DNA of 64,000 nt from contig CAMVMX010000012.1 in the NCBI GenBank assembly GCA_947168665.1, positions 1 to 64,000 of the forward strand, read 5' to 3'. This document shows positions 1 to 8,815 of the stretch, one piece after another; the first letter of the stretch is position 1, and each line of letters starts with the position of its first letter. The notes under the pieces were generated by a model that saw nothing but the letters and a program-made list of their open reading frames with translations, made no database searches and was not told the origin of the DNA. Position numbers and translations under genes: made by a program. Source of the DNA: an uncultured Bacteroidales bacterium (GTDB lineage: Bacteria; Bacteroidota; Bacteroidia; Bacteroidales; P3).

Positions 1-60
1 CGGGGGTATGTCTCTTTAGAGGGGTCGGGGGTATGTCTCTTTAGAGGGGCTGGGGATATG
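1..60. repeat. 25-bp direct repeat at the window edge
   Basis: A 24-bp unit (starting CGGGGGTATG, ending TTTAGAGGGG) occurs at 1-24 and again, identical, at 26-49. A degenerate third start (TGGGGATATG) follows at 51-60. The period is 25 bp. The array is cut by the window edge, so its true length is unknown. It lies directly upstream of the GNAT-like gene. The inner CTCTTTAGAG is partly palindromic. Confidence 0.8.
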
Positions 61-90
61 GCCATCCCGCACCTCCAAACAGTCAAAACC

Positions 91-381
91 ATGCAATACA
101 TCACCGAACACAACAGAATACGCCTTGAACACGAGGGCCTCACCGTGGCCGAAGTCACCTTCCCCCAAACGGTTCCCGGCATCTACACCATCAACCACAC
201 CCACGTGGCCGACCATCTGCGGGGCCAAGGCATAGGGTCGGAACTGGTCCGCCGCGCCGTGGCCGAGATTGAACGGCGCGGCGGACAGGCGACGGCCACC
301 TGCAGCTACGCCCTGCTGTGGCTGGCCCGCAACCGCGGCTGCGACATGGGCGGCACCCACCCCGCCTGCCCCATCGGATAG
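91..381 (+). CDS. GNAT-like N-acetyltransferase (YjdJ/COG2388 type)
   Basis: A small protein of 96 residues, the usual size of the COG2388 single-domain GNAT-like proteins. The acetyl-CoA pyrophosphate loop is visible as RGQGIGSEL (about residues 49-57), followed by a helix and the ATCSYALLWLARN strand-helix that is typical of this group. I chose ATG 91 rather than the in-frame ATG at 58: the family normally begins just before the first beta strand, and the ATG at 58 falls inside the upstream tandem repeat. The acceptor substrate is unknown. The last 13 or so residues, after ARNRG, are not family-like. The gene converges on lptB; the 240 bp between them show no clear terminator. Confidence 0.75.
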   Translation: MQYITEHNRIRLEHEGLTVAEVTFPQTVPGIYTINHTHVADHLRGQGIGSELVRRAVAEIERRGGQATATCSYALLWLARNRGCDMGGTHPACPIG

Positions 382-623
382 GCTCCCCACCACTCCGCAC
401 GCCCAGCGGCGTCCACCCCGATCCTCCTTCGCTCCATCGAGGCTGTTTTTATTGCATTGAGCCAGCATTTCTTCCGCCGCCGTGGGACAAATAAGACTCG
501 CTCCGCCGCCCAACGGGGGACGGGCGGGCGGAGGCAGAGCTACCGGAGGAGGCTGCAGGGGGATACGGGCTGCAGGAGTGCCGCGGCGAGTGCCGCCGCC
601 GGCCTTGCCGCCCGAGGGGTGCG

Positions 624-1379
624 TCACTCGCCGCCCAGCGAGCGGGTGGTGGCGCGGCGCAGTTCGAAGTCGCGGCCCAGATATTTTTCGCGCACATCGG
701 GGTCAGCCGCCATCTCCTCGGGGGTGCCGTGGTGGAGCACGCTGCCTTCGTAGAGGAGGTAGGCGCGGTCAGTGATGGAGAGGGTTTCGTGGACATTGTG
801 GTCGGTGATGAGGATGCCGATGTTGCGGTCCTTGAGGTGGGCCACGATGTCCTGGATGTCCTGCACGGCAATGGGGTCGACGCCGGCGAAGGGTTCGTCG
901 AGCAGGAGGAAATGGGGGTCGTTGGCCAGTGCGCGGGCTATCTCGGTGCGGCGGCGCTCGCCGCCGGAGAGCTGGATGCCCTTGCTGCGGCGTATTTTCT
1001 GCAAGCCGAATTCGTCGATGAGGGATTCGAGTTTCTCGCTGCGTTGCTCTTTGTCGAGGTCGTGGCGGAACTCGAGGATGGACATGATGTTGTCCTCCAC
1101 GGTCATGTGGCGGAAGACGGAGGCTTCCTGAGCCAGGTATCCCACGCCGAGCTGGGCGCGGCGGTACATGGGCATTTTGGTGATGTCGCTGTCGTCGAGG
1201 AAGACACGGCCGGAGAAGGGTTTGATGATGCCCACTATCATGTAGAAAGTGGTGGTTTTGCCGGCGCCGTTGGGCCCGAGGAGGCCTACGATTTCGCCCT
1301 GGTTGACGCTGACGCTCACCTCTTTGACTACGGTGCGGGAGCGGTATATCTTGACTACGTTTTCGGTTCGGAGCTGCAT
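624..1379 (-). CDS. lptB: LPS export ABC transporter ATP-binding protein LptB
   Basis: 251 residues, a typical LptB length. It is the cytoplasmic ATPase that powers the LptFG-driven transfer of lipopolysaccharide from the inner membrane along the Lpt bridge to the outer membrane. Visible motifs: Walker A GPNGAGKT (residues 35-42), ABC signature LSGGERRR, Walker [14 protein letters not shown] and switch histidine ITDHNVHET. It starts 36 bp after the kdsD stop on the same strand, so the two are probably co-transcribed. This fits the known kdsD...lptB linkage of enterobacterial genomes, where Kdo precursor synthesis and LPS export share an operon. lptA, lptC and kdsC are not adjacent here. Confidence 0.95.
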   Translation of the reverse strand: MQLRTENVVKIYRSRTVVKEVSVSVNQGEIVGLLGPNGAGKTTTFYMIVGIIKPFSGRVFLDDSDITKMPMYRRAQLGVGYLAQEASVFRHMTVEDNIMSILEFRHDLDKEQRSEKLESLIDEFGLQKIRRSKGIQLSGGERRRTEIARALANDPHFLLLDEPFAGVDPIAVQDIQDIVAHLKDRNIGILITDHNVHETLSITDRAYLLYEGSVLHHGTPEEMAADPDVREKYLGRDFELRRATTRSLGGE

Positions 1380-1415
1380 GTTGGGGGGGGTGTTTGTGTG
1401 ACGGGGATGGGGTAA

Positions 1416-2396
1416 TTATATGATGCCTTCACGAAGGATGTCGTGGAGATGGAGGACGCCGAGGTAGAGGCCTTGGCTGTCGACAACCACGAGCTGGGTG
1501 ATGCTGTGGGTACGCATGAGGCCCAAGGCGTTGACGGCATATTCGGTGTCGAGGATGCTCTTGGGGTTGGGGGTCATGATGTCGGCGGCGGTGAGGCTGC
1601 TGAAATCGGTATTGGCTTTGATCATGCGGCGGAGGTCGCCGTCGGTGACGATGCCCTGCGCCACGCAGCCGCCCGGGACGGGGGTGGCGACGACGGCGCA
1701 GCCCAGGCGGCGCGTGGTCATTTCGAGTATGGTGTCGCGCACCGGGGTGTCGGGGGTCACTTGGGGTTTCTCGTTCTGGAGGTAGAGGTCGCTGACGCGC
1801 ATGTAGAGCTGTTTGCCCAGGGCGCCGCCGGGGTGGAAGCGGGCGAAGTCGGCGGCGGTGAAGTTGCGGCAGGCCATGAGGGCTATGGCCAGGGCGTCGC
1901 CCATGACGAGTTGGGCGGTGGTGCTGCTGGTGGGGGCGAGGTTGTTGGGGCAGGCCTCGTGGGCCACGGTGGTGTTGAGCACGATGTCGGCCTCGCGGGC
2001 AAGGAAGGAGTCGGTGTTGCCGACGATGGCAATGAGTTTGTTGCCGAAGTTCTTGACAAGCGGAATGAGGACTTTGATTTCGGGGGTGTTGCCGCTTTTG
2101 GACACGCATACCACCACGTCGGCGGGCTGGACCATGCCGAGGTCGCCGTGGATGGCGTCGGCGGCGTGCATGAAGAGCGCGGGGGTGCCGGTACTGTTGA
2201 GGGTGGACACTACTTTGGCGGCTATGTTGGCGCTTTTGCCGATGCCGGTGAAAATGACGCGGCCAGAGGCGCAAAAAATGGTTTCGACGGCTGCGGAAAA
2301 ACTGTTATCGATGTGCCCTGCCAGGCTTTCGACGGCTTTTTTTTCTTCTGCAATTACTTCTAAAGCAATTTGCTGTATTTGTTCGTGTGTCTTCAA
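1416..2396 (-). CDS. kdsD: D-arabinose 5-phosphate isomerase (KpsF/GutQ family)
   Basis: 326 residues: an N-terminal SIS sugar isomerase domain (about 30-180, with GIGKSANIAAKV and SKSGNTPE), then two CBS domains (about 205-326, ending in GVLHLHDILREG). It converts ribulose 5-phosphate to arabinose 5-phosphate, the first step towards Kdo of LPS. There is no in-frame ATG before the upstream stop, so translation probably begins at TTG 2396; the next residues match the family's N-terminal helix. It heads an operon with lptB. The divergent recQ promoter lies about 35 bp upstream. Confidence 0.92.
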   Translation of the reverse strand: MKTHEQIQQIALEVIAEEKKAVESLAGHIDNSFSAAVETIFCASGRVIFTGIGKSANIAAKVVSTLNSTGTPALFMHAADAIHGDLGMVQPADVVVCVSKSGNTPEIKVLIPLVKNFGNKLIAIVGNTDSFLAREADIVLNTTVAHEACPNNLAPTSSTTAQLVMGDALAIALMACRNFTAADFARFHPGGALGKQLYMRVSDLYLQNEKPQVTPDTPVRDTILEMTTRRLGCAVVATPVPGGCVAQGIVTDGDLRRMIKANTDFSSLTAADIMTPNPKSILDTEYAVNALGLMRTHSITQLVVVDSQGLYLGVLHLHDILREGII

Positions 2397-2431
2397 GGCT
2401 GATTTTTTTATGCCATTTTAAAAAAAAATGC

Positions 2432-2439
2432 TATCTTTG
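2432..2439 (+). promoter_or_regulatory. -7 box of recQ promoter
   Basis: TATCTTTG matches the Bacteroidota -7 consensus TAnnTTTG. It lies 30 bp before ATG 2470 and overlaps the start of an upstream in-frame ATG (2428), which argues that the upstream ATG is not used. No convincing -33 TTTG is seen. Confidence 0.6.
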
Positions 2440-2469
2440 AATTGCAAAATTACAGATTTTTTTTGGATT

Positions 2470-4677
2470 ATGACAGTTTTGCAGACACAATTAAAGGAAA
2501 TATTCGGCTTCGACCATTTCAAGGGCGAGCAGGAGGCTATCATTAACAGCGTCTTGGAGGGCAACGACACTTTCGTAATCATGCCCACGGGAGGCGGAAA
2601 ATCATTGTGCTACCAGCTGCCGGCAATGATATGCGAGGGTACGGCGATTGTGGTTTCGCCCCTGATTGCATTGATGAAGAACCAGGTCGACGCGGTGCGC
2701 TACACGGCGGGACGCGATTGTGTGGCCCATTTTCTGAACTCGTCGCTGTCGAAGGTTCAGACGCGCGAGGTGAAGGAGGATTTGCTGAGGGGGGGCACGA
2801 AGTTGCTGTATGTGGCACCCGAGACTCTCTCGAAAGAAGATACTGTGGAGTTTCTGCAACAGCTGCACATATCGTTTTTTGCCATTGACGAGGCCCACTG
2901 TATCTCGGAGTGGGGCCACGATTTCCGTCCTGAATACCGCCGGCTGCGCGCGGCGGTGGATATGATTAACCCCAAGGTGCCGATCCTGGCGCTGACGGCT
3001 TCCGCCACACCGAAGGTGCAGCAGGACATCATCAAGAATTTGCGGATGGAGGATGCGCGGCTGTTTATCTCGTCGTTTAACCGGCCCAACCTTTACTACG
3101 AGGTGCGTCCCAAGCCGTCGGAGCCTATTGAGCTGCACAAGGAGATTGTGAAGTTTGTGCGGCAGAACGAGGGCAAGAGCGGCATCATCTACTGTCTGAC
3201 ACGCAAACGGGTGGAGGAGTTGGCCGAGCTGCTGCAGCTGAACGGCATCAAGGCCCTGCCCTATCACGCGGGATTAGACAACAAGGTGCGGGCCGAGAAC
3301 CAGGACAAGTTCCTGATGGAGGAGGTGGATGTGATTGTGGCCACGATTGCATTCGGCATGGGTATTGACAAGCCGGATGTGCGCTTTGTGATCCACCACG
3401 ACATTCCGAAGAGTCTGGAGGGCTATTACCAGGAGACTGGGCGCGCCGGACGCGACGGCGGCGAGGGGCAGTGCATTGCCTTCTATTCGGAGCAGGATGT
3501 GGAGAAGCTGTACAAGTTTTTCACCGACAAGAATATCACCGAGCAGGAGCTGGCCAACCAGCTGGTGCAGGAGGTGGTGAGTTATGCCGAGTCGTCGGTG
3601 TGCAGAAGGCTGAACCTGCTGCGCTACTTCGGCGAGGATTATAATGAGGAGAACTGCGGATGCTGCGACAACTGCCTGCATCCCAAGCCCCGCGTGCCCG
3701 CACGCGAGGAGATGCAGTATGCCCTCGAGACGGTGCTGGCCACGAAGCAGGCCTTCAAGGCGCAGGACATTGTGGATGTAATGCTGGGCAAGAAGAACAG
3801 CAACACGAAGATTTACCACCAGGACGAACTGGAGCAGTGGGGCCAGGGCACGGACCACGACGCGCTATTCTGGAAGGCAGTGCTGAGGCAGGCCCTGTTC
3901 GAGAAACTGCTGACCAAGGAGATTGAGCTTTACGGTGTGCTGAAGCTTACGCCGGCCGGCCACCGCTTTATCAAGAAGCCTTACGACATCATGGTGGCAT
4001 GCGACCACGACTATAGCCAGGGCGCAGCCGACGACGAGACCCCTGCCCCCACCGGGGCCGCGGCGGTTGGCGACGAGGCTCTGTATGCCCAGCTGAAGAG
4101 TCTGCTCCGCAACATGGCACGGCACCAGAAACTGCCGCTGCACGTCATTTTTGAGGACCGCTCGCTGAACGACATGACAATCCAGTACCCCTGCACGGTC
4201 GAAGAGCTGAGCCGCTGTGTGGGCGTGGGCATCGCCAAGGCGCAGAAGTATGGCCCCCCGTTTGTGGACCTCATCAAGAAATATGTGGAGGAAAACGACA
4301 TTGAGCGTCCGCAGGACATTGTGGTACACTCGGCAGCCCGCCGCTCGGAGAACAAGATTTATATCATCCAGGCCATTGACCGCCGCAAGTCGCTGGACGA
4401 TATTGCCCGGGGCAAGGGACTGACGCTCGACGAGCTACTGGCCGAGATTGAGCGCATCATCTCGTCTGGCACCAAGCTCAATATCGACTACTATATCGAC
4501 GAGAATATCGAGCCGGAGCATCAGGATGTGCTGATGGAGTATTGGCGCGAGTCGGAGAGCGGCGACATGCAGCAGGCTCTGCAAGAGGCCTACGCGGAGT
4601 TTGACGACGACGAAGACTATACGCACGAGGAAATCCGACTCATGCGCATCAAGTTCCTGGCCGATTATGGACACTAA
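2470..4677 (+). CDS. recQ: ATP-dependent DNA helicase RecQ
   Basis: 735 residues from ATG 2470. RecQ is a 3'-5' superfamily 2 helicase acting in recombinational repair and stalled-fork processing. Domains: helicase core (motif I GGGKS, 41-45; motif II DEAH, 140-143, followed by the RecQ-specific aromatic loop SEWGHDFRPEY; motif VI QETGRAGRDG), zinc-binding cysteine cluster (CRR...CGCCDNC, about 376-401), RQC winged helix, and an HRDC domain (about 537-615). A helix-rich C-terminal extension (about 620-735) contains an HTH_40-like segment common in Bacteroidota RecQ. The longer reading from ATG 2428 is rejected because it overlaps the -7 box. The gene stands alone, followed by octamer repeats. 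Confidence 0.95.
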   Translation: MTVLQTQLKEIFGFDHFKGEQEAIINSVLEGNDTFVIMPTGGGKSLCYQLPAMICEGTAIVVSPLIALMKNQVDAVRYTAGRDCVAHFLNSSLSKVQTREVKEDLLRGGTKLLYVAPETLSKEDTVEFLQQLHISFFAIDEAHCISEWGHDFRPEYRRLRAAVDMINPKVPILALTASATPKVQQDIIKNLRMEDARLFISSFNRPNLYYEVRPKPSEPIELHKEIVKFVRQNEGKSGIIYCLTRKRVEELAELLQLNGIKALPYHAGLDNKVRAENQDKFLMEEVDVIVATIAFGMGIDKPDVRFVIHHDIPKSLEGYYQETGRAGRDGGEGQCIAFYSEQDVEKLYKFFTDKNITEQELANQLVQEVVSYAESSVCRRLNLLRYFGEDYNEENCGCCDNCLHPKPRVPAREEMQYALETVLATKQAFKAQDIVDVMLGKKNSNTKIYHQDELEQWGQGTDHDALFWKAVLRQALFEKLLTKEIELYGVLKLTPAGHRFIKKPYDIMVACDHDYSQGAADDETPAPTGAAAVGDEALYAQLKSLLRNMARHQKLPLHVIFEDRSLNDMTIQYPCTVEELSRCVGVGIAKAQKYGPPFVDLIKKYVEENDIERPQDIVVHSAARRSENKIYIIQAIDRRKSLDDIARGKGLTLDELLAEIERIISSGTKLNIDYYIDENIEPEHQDVLMEYWRESESGDMQQALQEAYAEFDDDEDYTHEEIRLMRIKFLADYGH

Positions 4678-4680
4678 CTT

Positions 4681-4792
4681 GAATGCTTGAATGTGTGAAT
4701 GTGTAAATGTGTGAATGCTTGAATGCTTGACTTGAATAAAACTAACACAATCCCACATTAACACATTAGCACATTAACGAATTAACACATTA
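4681..4792. repeat. Octamer tandem repeats in opposite orientations
   Basis: 4681-4730 is a run of variants of AATGTGTG/AATGCTTG (period 8). 4753-4792 is a run of variants of the complementary unit ACACATTA. The two halves could pair into an imperfect hairpin between recQ and the thioesterase gene. The same octamer family recurs at 9668-9718. Confidence 0.75.
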
Positions 4793-4797
4793 GAATT

Positions 4798-5196
4798 ATG
4801 ATATCTCCAGGAATAACCAATCGATTGACCCAGACGGTCACCGACCAGATGACTGCCGACCGCGTAGGCAGCGGCCTGGCTAAGGTGTTTGCCACGCCCA
4901 TGATGATAGCCCTGATGGAAAAAACTTGCGCCGACAGCGTTGCCCCGCTGTTGCCCGAAGGTCAAAGCACTGTTGGCACACATATTAATGTGTCGCATTG
5001 CTCGGCCACACCCGTCGGCTTGGATGTGTGGTGCGACAGCGAGCTGATCGAGGTCGACCGCCGACGGCTGCTCTTCAACGTCAAAGCCTACGACCCATGT
5101 GGCCTTATCGGCGAAGGGCAGCACGAACGGTTCATCGTCGACAATGCCAAGTTCCAGGCCAACACCGAGGGCAAGGCGAAACAAACAACTGAATGA
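4798..5196 (+). CDS. Hotdog-fold thioesterase, FlK-like
   Basis: 132 residues, one hotdog domain. The catalytic triad known from fluoroacetyl-CoA thioesterase FlK (Thr42, Glu50, His76) can be aligned with identical spacing to Thr33, Glu41 and His67 here, in the contexts ATPMMIALMEKT and THINVSHCSATP. It probably hydrolyses a small acyl-CoA thioester in the cytoplasm. The substrate cannot be read from the sequence; fluoroacetyl-CoA is unlikely in this lineage. It is monocistronic or starts a short unit with the downstream glycosidase (137-bp gap). The ATG lies directly after the octamer repeats, with no Shine-Dalgarno site. Confidence 0.85.
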   Translation: MISPGITNRLTQTVTDQMTADRVGSGLAKVFATPMMIALMEKTCADSVAPLLPEGQSTVGTHINVSHCSATPVGLDVWCDSELIEVDRRRLLFNVKAYDPCGLIGEGQHERFIVDNAKFQANTEGKAKQTTE

Positions 5197-5333
5197 ACCC
5201 TGACTCCCACCACAAAGTCCCTCTCTTCAGACGAAGAGTGGACCACTTGGCATTTCGTCATTCCTCCAATTCTTCCTCCATCAAATCTCCCTCCGACAAA
5301 GCCTCCTGTCAAAAACACACCATTCTCCTATAC

Positions 5334-8300
5334 ATGAGCAAACACCTATATCCCATAGCGGCGACCATCCTGATGCTGTGCGGATGCGCCTCAGTCAAAC
5401 CTCCGTCGCCCTACGGCCCCTGCCCCACCGAGGCACAAGTGCGCTGGCAGCGGATGGAGATGAACATGTTCTGCCATTTCGGCCCCAACACCTTCACGGG
5501 GCGCGAATGGGGCGAAGGGTCGGAGCCGGAAGACCTGTTCCTCCCCACGGCGTTGGACTGCCGCCAGTGGGCGCGCACAGCCCGGGCGGCGGGCATGAAA
5601 GGCATCATCCTCACCGCCAAACATCACGACGGCTTTTGCCTATGGCCCAATCCTGTTTCCAACCACACAGTGGCCCAAAGCCATTGGCGCGGGGGCAGGG
5701 GCGATGTGCTGCGGGAACTGTCCGAAGCTTGCCAGTCGGAAGGTATCGGAATGGGTGTGTATATCTCGCCCTGGGACCGCAACGCCCCCACCTACGGCAC
5801 CCCCGCCTACAACGAAACATTCCGGCAGACCCTCCTGCACGCCCTTGGCCATTACGGCCCCATCTTTGAGCAATGGTTCGACGGGGCCAATGGCGAAGGC
5901 CCTAACGGCCGCAAACAGCAATACGACTGGCCGCTGTTCAACAGCACTGTGGCACAGCTCCAGCCGCAAGCCCTTATCTTCAGCGATGTGGGTCCCGGCT
6001 GCCATTGGATGGGCAACGAGCAGGGAACCAACGGCTCGACCTGCTGGTCGCGCCTTGACACAGCGGGGTTCACCCCTGGCGCCGGGGCTCCGCCTCTCGG
6101 GGTGCTGAACGAGGGCAACCCCAATGGCGCGGCATGGATTCCGGCCGAAACAGATGTATCCATCCGCGCGGGCTGGTTCTACCACCCCGACGAAGAGCCC
6201 AAAAGCCTGCAGCAACTGCTGAACATCTACTACACCAGCGTGGGTCGCAACTCGCTGCTGCTGCTCAATGTGCCGCCAGACACCCGTGGCCTCATACCTG
6301 CCGCCGACTCGGTGCGCCTGATGCAATTCCGCTCCGCCCTCGACAGCATCTTCCACCACAACCTCGCCCTGCAGGCCACAATCACTGCCTCCCACTGCCG
6401 GGGGCCGCAGTACACCCCCGCGAATGTCGTGGACACCCACTACCACACCTATTGGGCAGTGCCCGACAGTTGCCTCACACCGTCGCTCAACCTCGATTTC
6501 CCCCAGGCTGTCACCTTTAACCGCATCCTTTTGCAGGAGTACATCCCGTTAGGACAACGGGTTGAGCGGTTCCGCGTGGAGGCCTTCGACCCCCACAGAG
6601 GATGGCAGACCATCGGCCGCGCCACCACCATCGGCTACAAACGCATACTCCTCGTCCCCACCTGCACCACCCGGCGGGTGCGCATCGTGTTCGAAAGCGC
6701 TCGGGCCTGTCCTGTCATCAACGGTCTTGGTCTCTATCAAGACAATATCCTCCTGTCACCCTCGCCGAATACCGGTTCCGACACCCTCGCCGCCACGCTT
6801 TTCGGGGCTGTGGGCGATGGCACCGCCCTCAACACCCGCTGCCTACAGGCCGCTATCGACAGTGCCGCCGCCCGCTATATCCGCACCGGCACAGCCACAG
6901 TGGTGCAACTGCCCTGCGGCCAGTACGTGACCGGAAGCCTATACCTCAAAAGCGGCGTGACACTCCATCTGGACAGCGGGGCCGTGTTGCTCGGATCGCT
7001 CAACCCCTTCGACTATGTCAAAGACCCCGTCTGCCGCTGGACAGCCCTGCTTTTTGCCGTAGGGCAACACCACATCGGGCTCTCCGGCTCCGGCACTATC
7101 GACTGCCGGGGCTGGCAAGTGGCCAACAACACCGTCGACCTCATCCACCTCGGCCTGATACAAGACCCCCTCAAATACGACCGCCCCAACGAAGGCAACC
7201 GCCCGGAGATTATTCATTTTCGCCAATGCCACAACGTGTCCGTCCGCGGCATTACACTCCGCAACCCTGCCTCCTGGTGCCAACAATATGACCAATGCGA
7301 AGACCTCCTTATCGAAGGCATCAACGTCGACTCCAAATGTTATTGGAACAATGACGGCCTGGACATTGTCGACTGCCGCAATGTGGTGGTGCGAAACTGC
7401 AACATCGATGCCTCCGACGATGCCTACTGTTTCAAAAGCCATAGCCCGGAGGGCGTGTCGGAAAACATATTGGTTGAGAACTGCATCGGGCGCAGCAGTG
7501 CCAACGGCATCAAGTTTGGCACCGTCACACGGGGTGCGTTCCGACACTTCCGTTTCCGCAACATCCTCATCCACGACACCTACCGCAGCGCCATCACCAT
7601 TGCCAGTGTCGACGGGGCTGTCATCGAGGACGTGACCGTCGACAGCCTCCGCAGCATCAACACCGGCAATCCCATCTTCCTCCGTCTCGCCTCGCGCAAC
7701 AAGGCCACCAGACATCAACCCTGCCTGCGCGACATCACCATCAAGAACGTTTACGCCGAAGTGCCTTACTCCAAACCCGATGCGGGCTACCCCTACGAAG
7801 GACCTGTCGAGGACCAGCCACGCAACATCTCTCCCTCCATCATTGCGGGCACCCCCGACCTCCGCATCACGGGCATTACCCTGCAGAACATTGAGTTTGT
7901 CTATCCAGGCCTTGCCGACACAGCCTACGCCCACCGCGGCACCAGCCCTGCCGAGCTGGCCGCCATCCCCGAGCATGAACGCCGCTATCCCGAATTTTCC
8001 ATGTGGAAGGAACTCCCCGCCTGGGGACTCTACCTGCGCCATGCCGACAGCGTCACCCTCAGCAATGTCACCTTCCGCCTGCTCCATCCCGACTACCGTC
8101 CCGCCATCGTGGCCGACGATGCCGACCGCCTCACCCTCATCGGCACCACCGCCTCCACCCCAATGGTGGCCAACAACGTCCGCCACCTGAAACTCAGCCG
8201 AAGCCATATCACCACCCGGCGTCAAACCGCCACCCACACCCCGCAGCCAGCACCACCCTCCGAACCCCAGGACACCCTGCCACAACCCATCTACCGCGCT

Positions 8301-8636
8301 TCGCTCTTCGGCTGCAAAAGCAACGGCACCACCCTCAACACCAACTCCATCCAGTACGCCGTCAACCACATTGCCGCCCACGGGGGTGGCACACTCCTCT
8401 TCGAGGTGGGGCGCTACCTTACAGGCACCATCCACCTCCCCCCCTCCGTCCACATCCACCTCAACGAGGGAGCCATCCTTGTCGGCTCGCCCAACCTCTA
8501 CGACTACGACACCGACTCGCAAGGCCGCCACAACCTGCTGATCTACTCAGCCCCACCCGAACATAATACACCCATGGGTCTTGGCTGCATCGAACTGCCC
8601 CAAAACCTCAATGTCCACGCACTCCGTGTTGAATAA
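5334..8636 (+). CDS. Lipoprotein glycosidase: GH29 fucosidase fused to GH28-like beta-helix
   Basis: 1100 residues from ATG 5334, chosen because it begins a lipoprotein signal (hydrophobic stretch then LCGC); the in-frame ATG at 5193 would add 47 non-signal residues. Domains: a GH29 alpha-L-fucosidase, subfamily B-like (about 25-345), with nucleophile Asp183 in WFDGANGEGP and probable acid/base Glu272 in PAETDVSIR; an F5/8 type C sugar-binding domain (about 350-490); a GH28-like right-handed beta-helix (about 510-960) with NNDG (Asp674) and SDD (Asp695/696) at GH28 spacing; and a second, incomplete beta-helix start (about 995-1100). The GH28 histidine region reads SSANGIKFG, so the usual HG is missing. 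Likely surface-anchored and active on fucose-containing plant or host glycans. Whether the second module is catalytic is uncertain. Confidence 0.85.
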   Translation: MSKHLYPIAATILMLCGCASVKPPSPYGPCPTEAQVRWQRMEMNMFCHFGPNTFTGREWGEGSEPEDLFLPTALDCRQWARTARAAGMKGIILTAKHHDGFCLWPNPVSNHTVAQSHWRGGRGDVLRELSEACQSEGIGMGVYISPWDRNAPTYGTPAYNETFRQTLLHALGHYGPIFEQWFDGANGEGPNGRKQQYDWPLFNSTVAQLQPQALIFSDVGPGCHWMGNEQGTNGSTCWSRLDTAGFTPGAGAPPLGVLNEGNPNGAAWIPAETDVSIRAGWFYHPDEEPKSLQQLLNIYYTSVGRNSLLLLNVPPDTRGLIPAADSVRLMQFRSALDSIFHHNLALQATITASHCRGPQYTPANVVDTHYHTYWAVPDSCLTPSLNLDFPQAVTFNRILLQEYIPLGQRVERFRVEAFDPHRGWQTIGRATTIGYKRILLVPTCTTRRVRIVFESARACPVINGLGLYQDNILLSPSPNTGSDTLAATLFGAVGDGTALNTRCLQAAIDSAAARYIRTGTATVVQLPCGQYVTGSLYLKSGVTLHLDSGAVLLGSLNPFDYVKDPVCRWTALLFAVGQHHIGLSGSGTIDCRGWQVANNTVDLIHLGLIQDPLKYDRPNEGNRPEIIHFRQCHNVSVRGITLRNPASWCQQYDQCEDLLIEGINVDSKCYWNNDGLDIVDCRNVVVRNCNIDASDDAYCFKSHSPEGVSENILVENCIGRSSANGIKFGTVTRGAFRHFRFRNILIHDTYRSAITIASVDGAVIEDVTVDSLRSINTGNPIFLRLASRNKATRHQPCLRDITIKNVYAEVPYSKPDAGYPYEGPVEDQPRNISPSIIAGTPDLRITGITLQNIEFVYPGLADTAYAHRGTSPAELAAIPEHERRYPEFSMWKELPAWGLYLRHADSVTLSNVTFRLLHPDYRPAIVADDADRLTLIGTTASTPMVANNVRHLKLSRSHITTRRQTATHTPQPAPPSEPQDTLPQPIYRASLFGCKSNGTTLNTNSIQYAVNHIAAHGGGTLLFEVGRYLTGTIHLPPSVHIHLNEGAILVGSPNLYDYDTDSQGRHNLLIYSAPPEHNTPMGLGCIELPQNLNVHALRVE

Positions 8637-8815
8637 TAATACGATTAACCTCGGAGAGGCTTAATTTCAATAACACTGTGAAGAAAGTCCAGTGGACTTT
8701 CGATAGCGAAGCGGAGAATTTAGCACAGTGCGGTGGTTGAAAACCTACACAGCGCCAGCGTCTCGAAGAGACGCGACATCGTGCACATGCCAATTGCGGA
8801 CAGTCTTTAATAATA
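8637..8815. other. Structured intergenic element with inverted repeats
   Basis: 179 bp without a gene between two convergent genes. It contains a 9-bp perfect inverted repeat with a 1-nt centre (GAAAGTCCA/TGGACTTTC, 8683-8701), a flanking 7-bp pair CACTGTG (8674-8680)/CACAGTG (8724-8730), and a 7-bp stem with 3-nt loop GCGTCTC-GAA-GAGACGC (8758-8774). No T-run follows the stems, so they do not look like simple terminators. It could be a REP-like element or a small RNA. I see no tRNA, riboswitch or ORF. Confidence 0.45.

Noticed and set aside
2428..2469. ATG 2428 as the recQ start
   Set aside because: A TAnnTTTG -7 box overlaps these codons, so the transcript starts after them; ATG 2470 fits the family N-terminus.
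5193..5333. Upstream start for the GH29 fusion protein
   Set aside because: The 47 extra residues precede a clear lipoprotein signal, so they cannot be part of the mature start.
6939..8531. Open frame of 530 codons on the minus strand
   Set aside because: Shadow of the GH28-like module; no motif, signal peptide or promoter.
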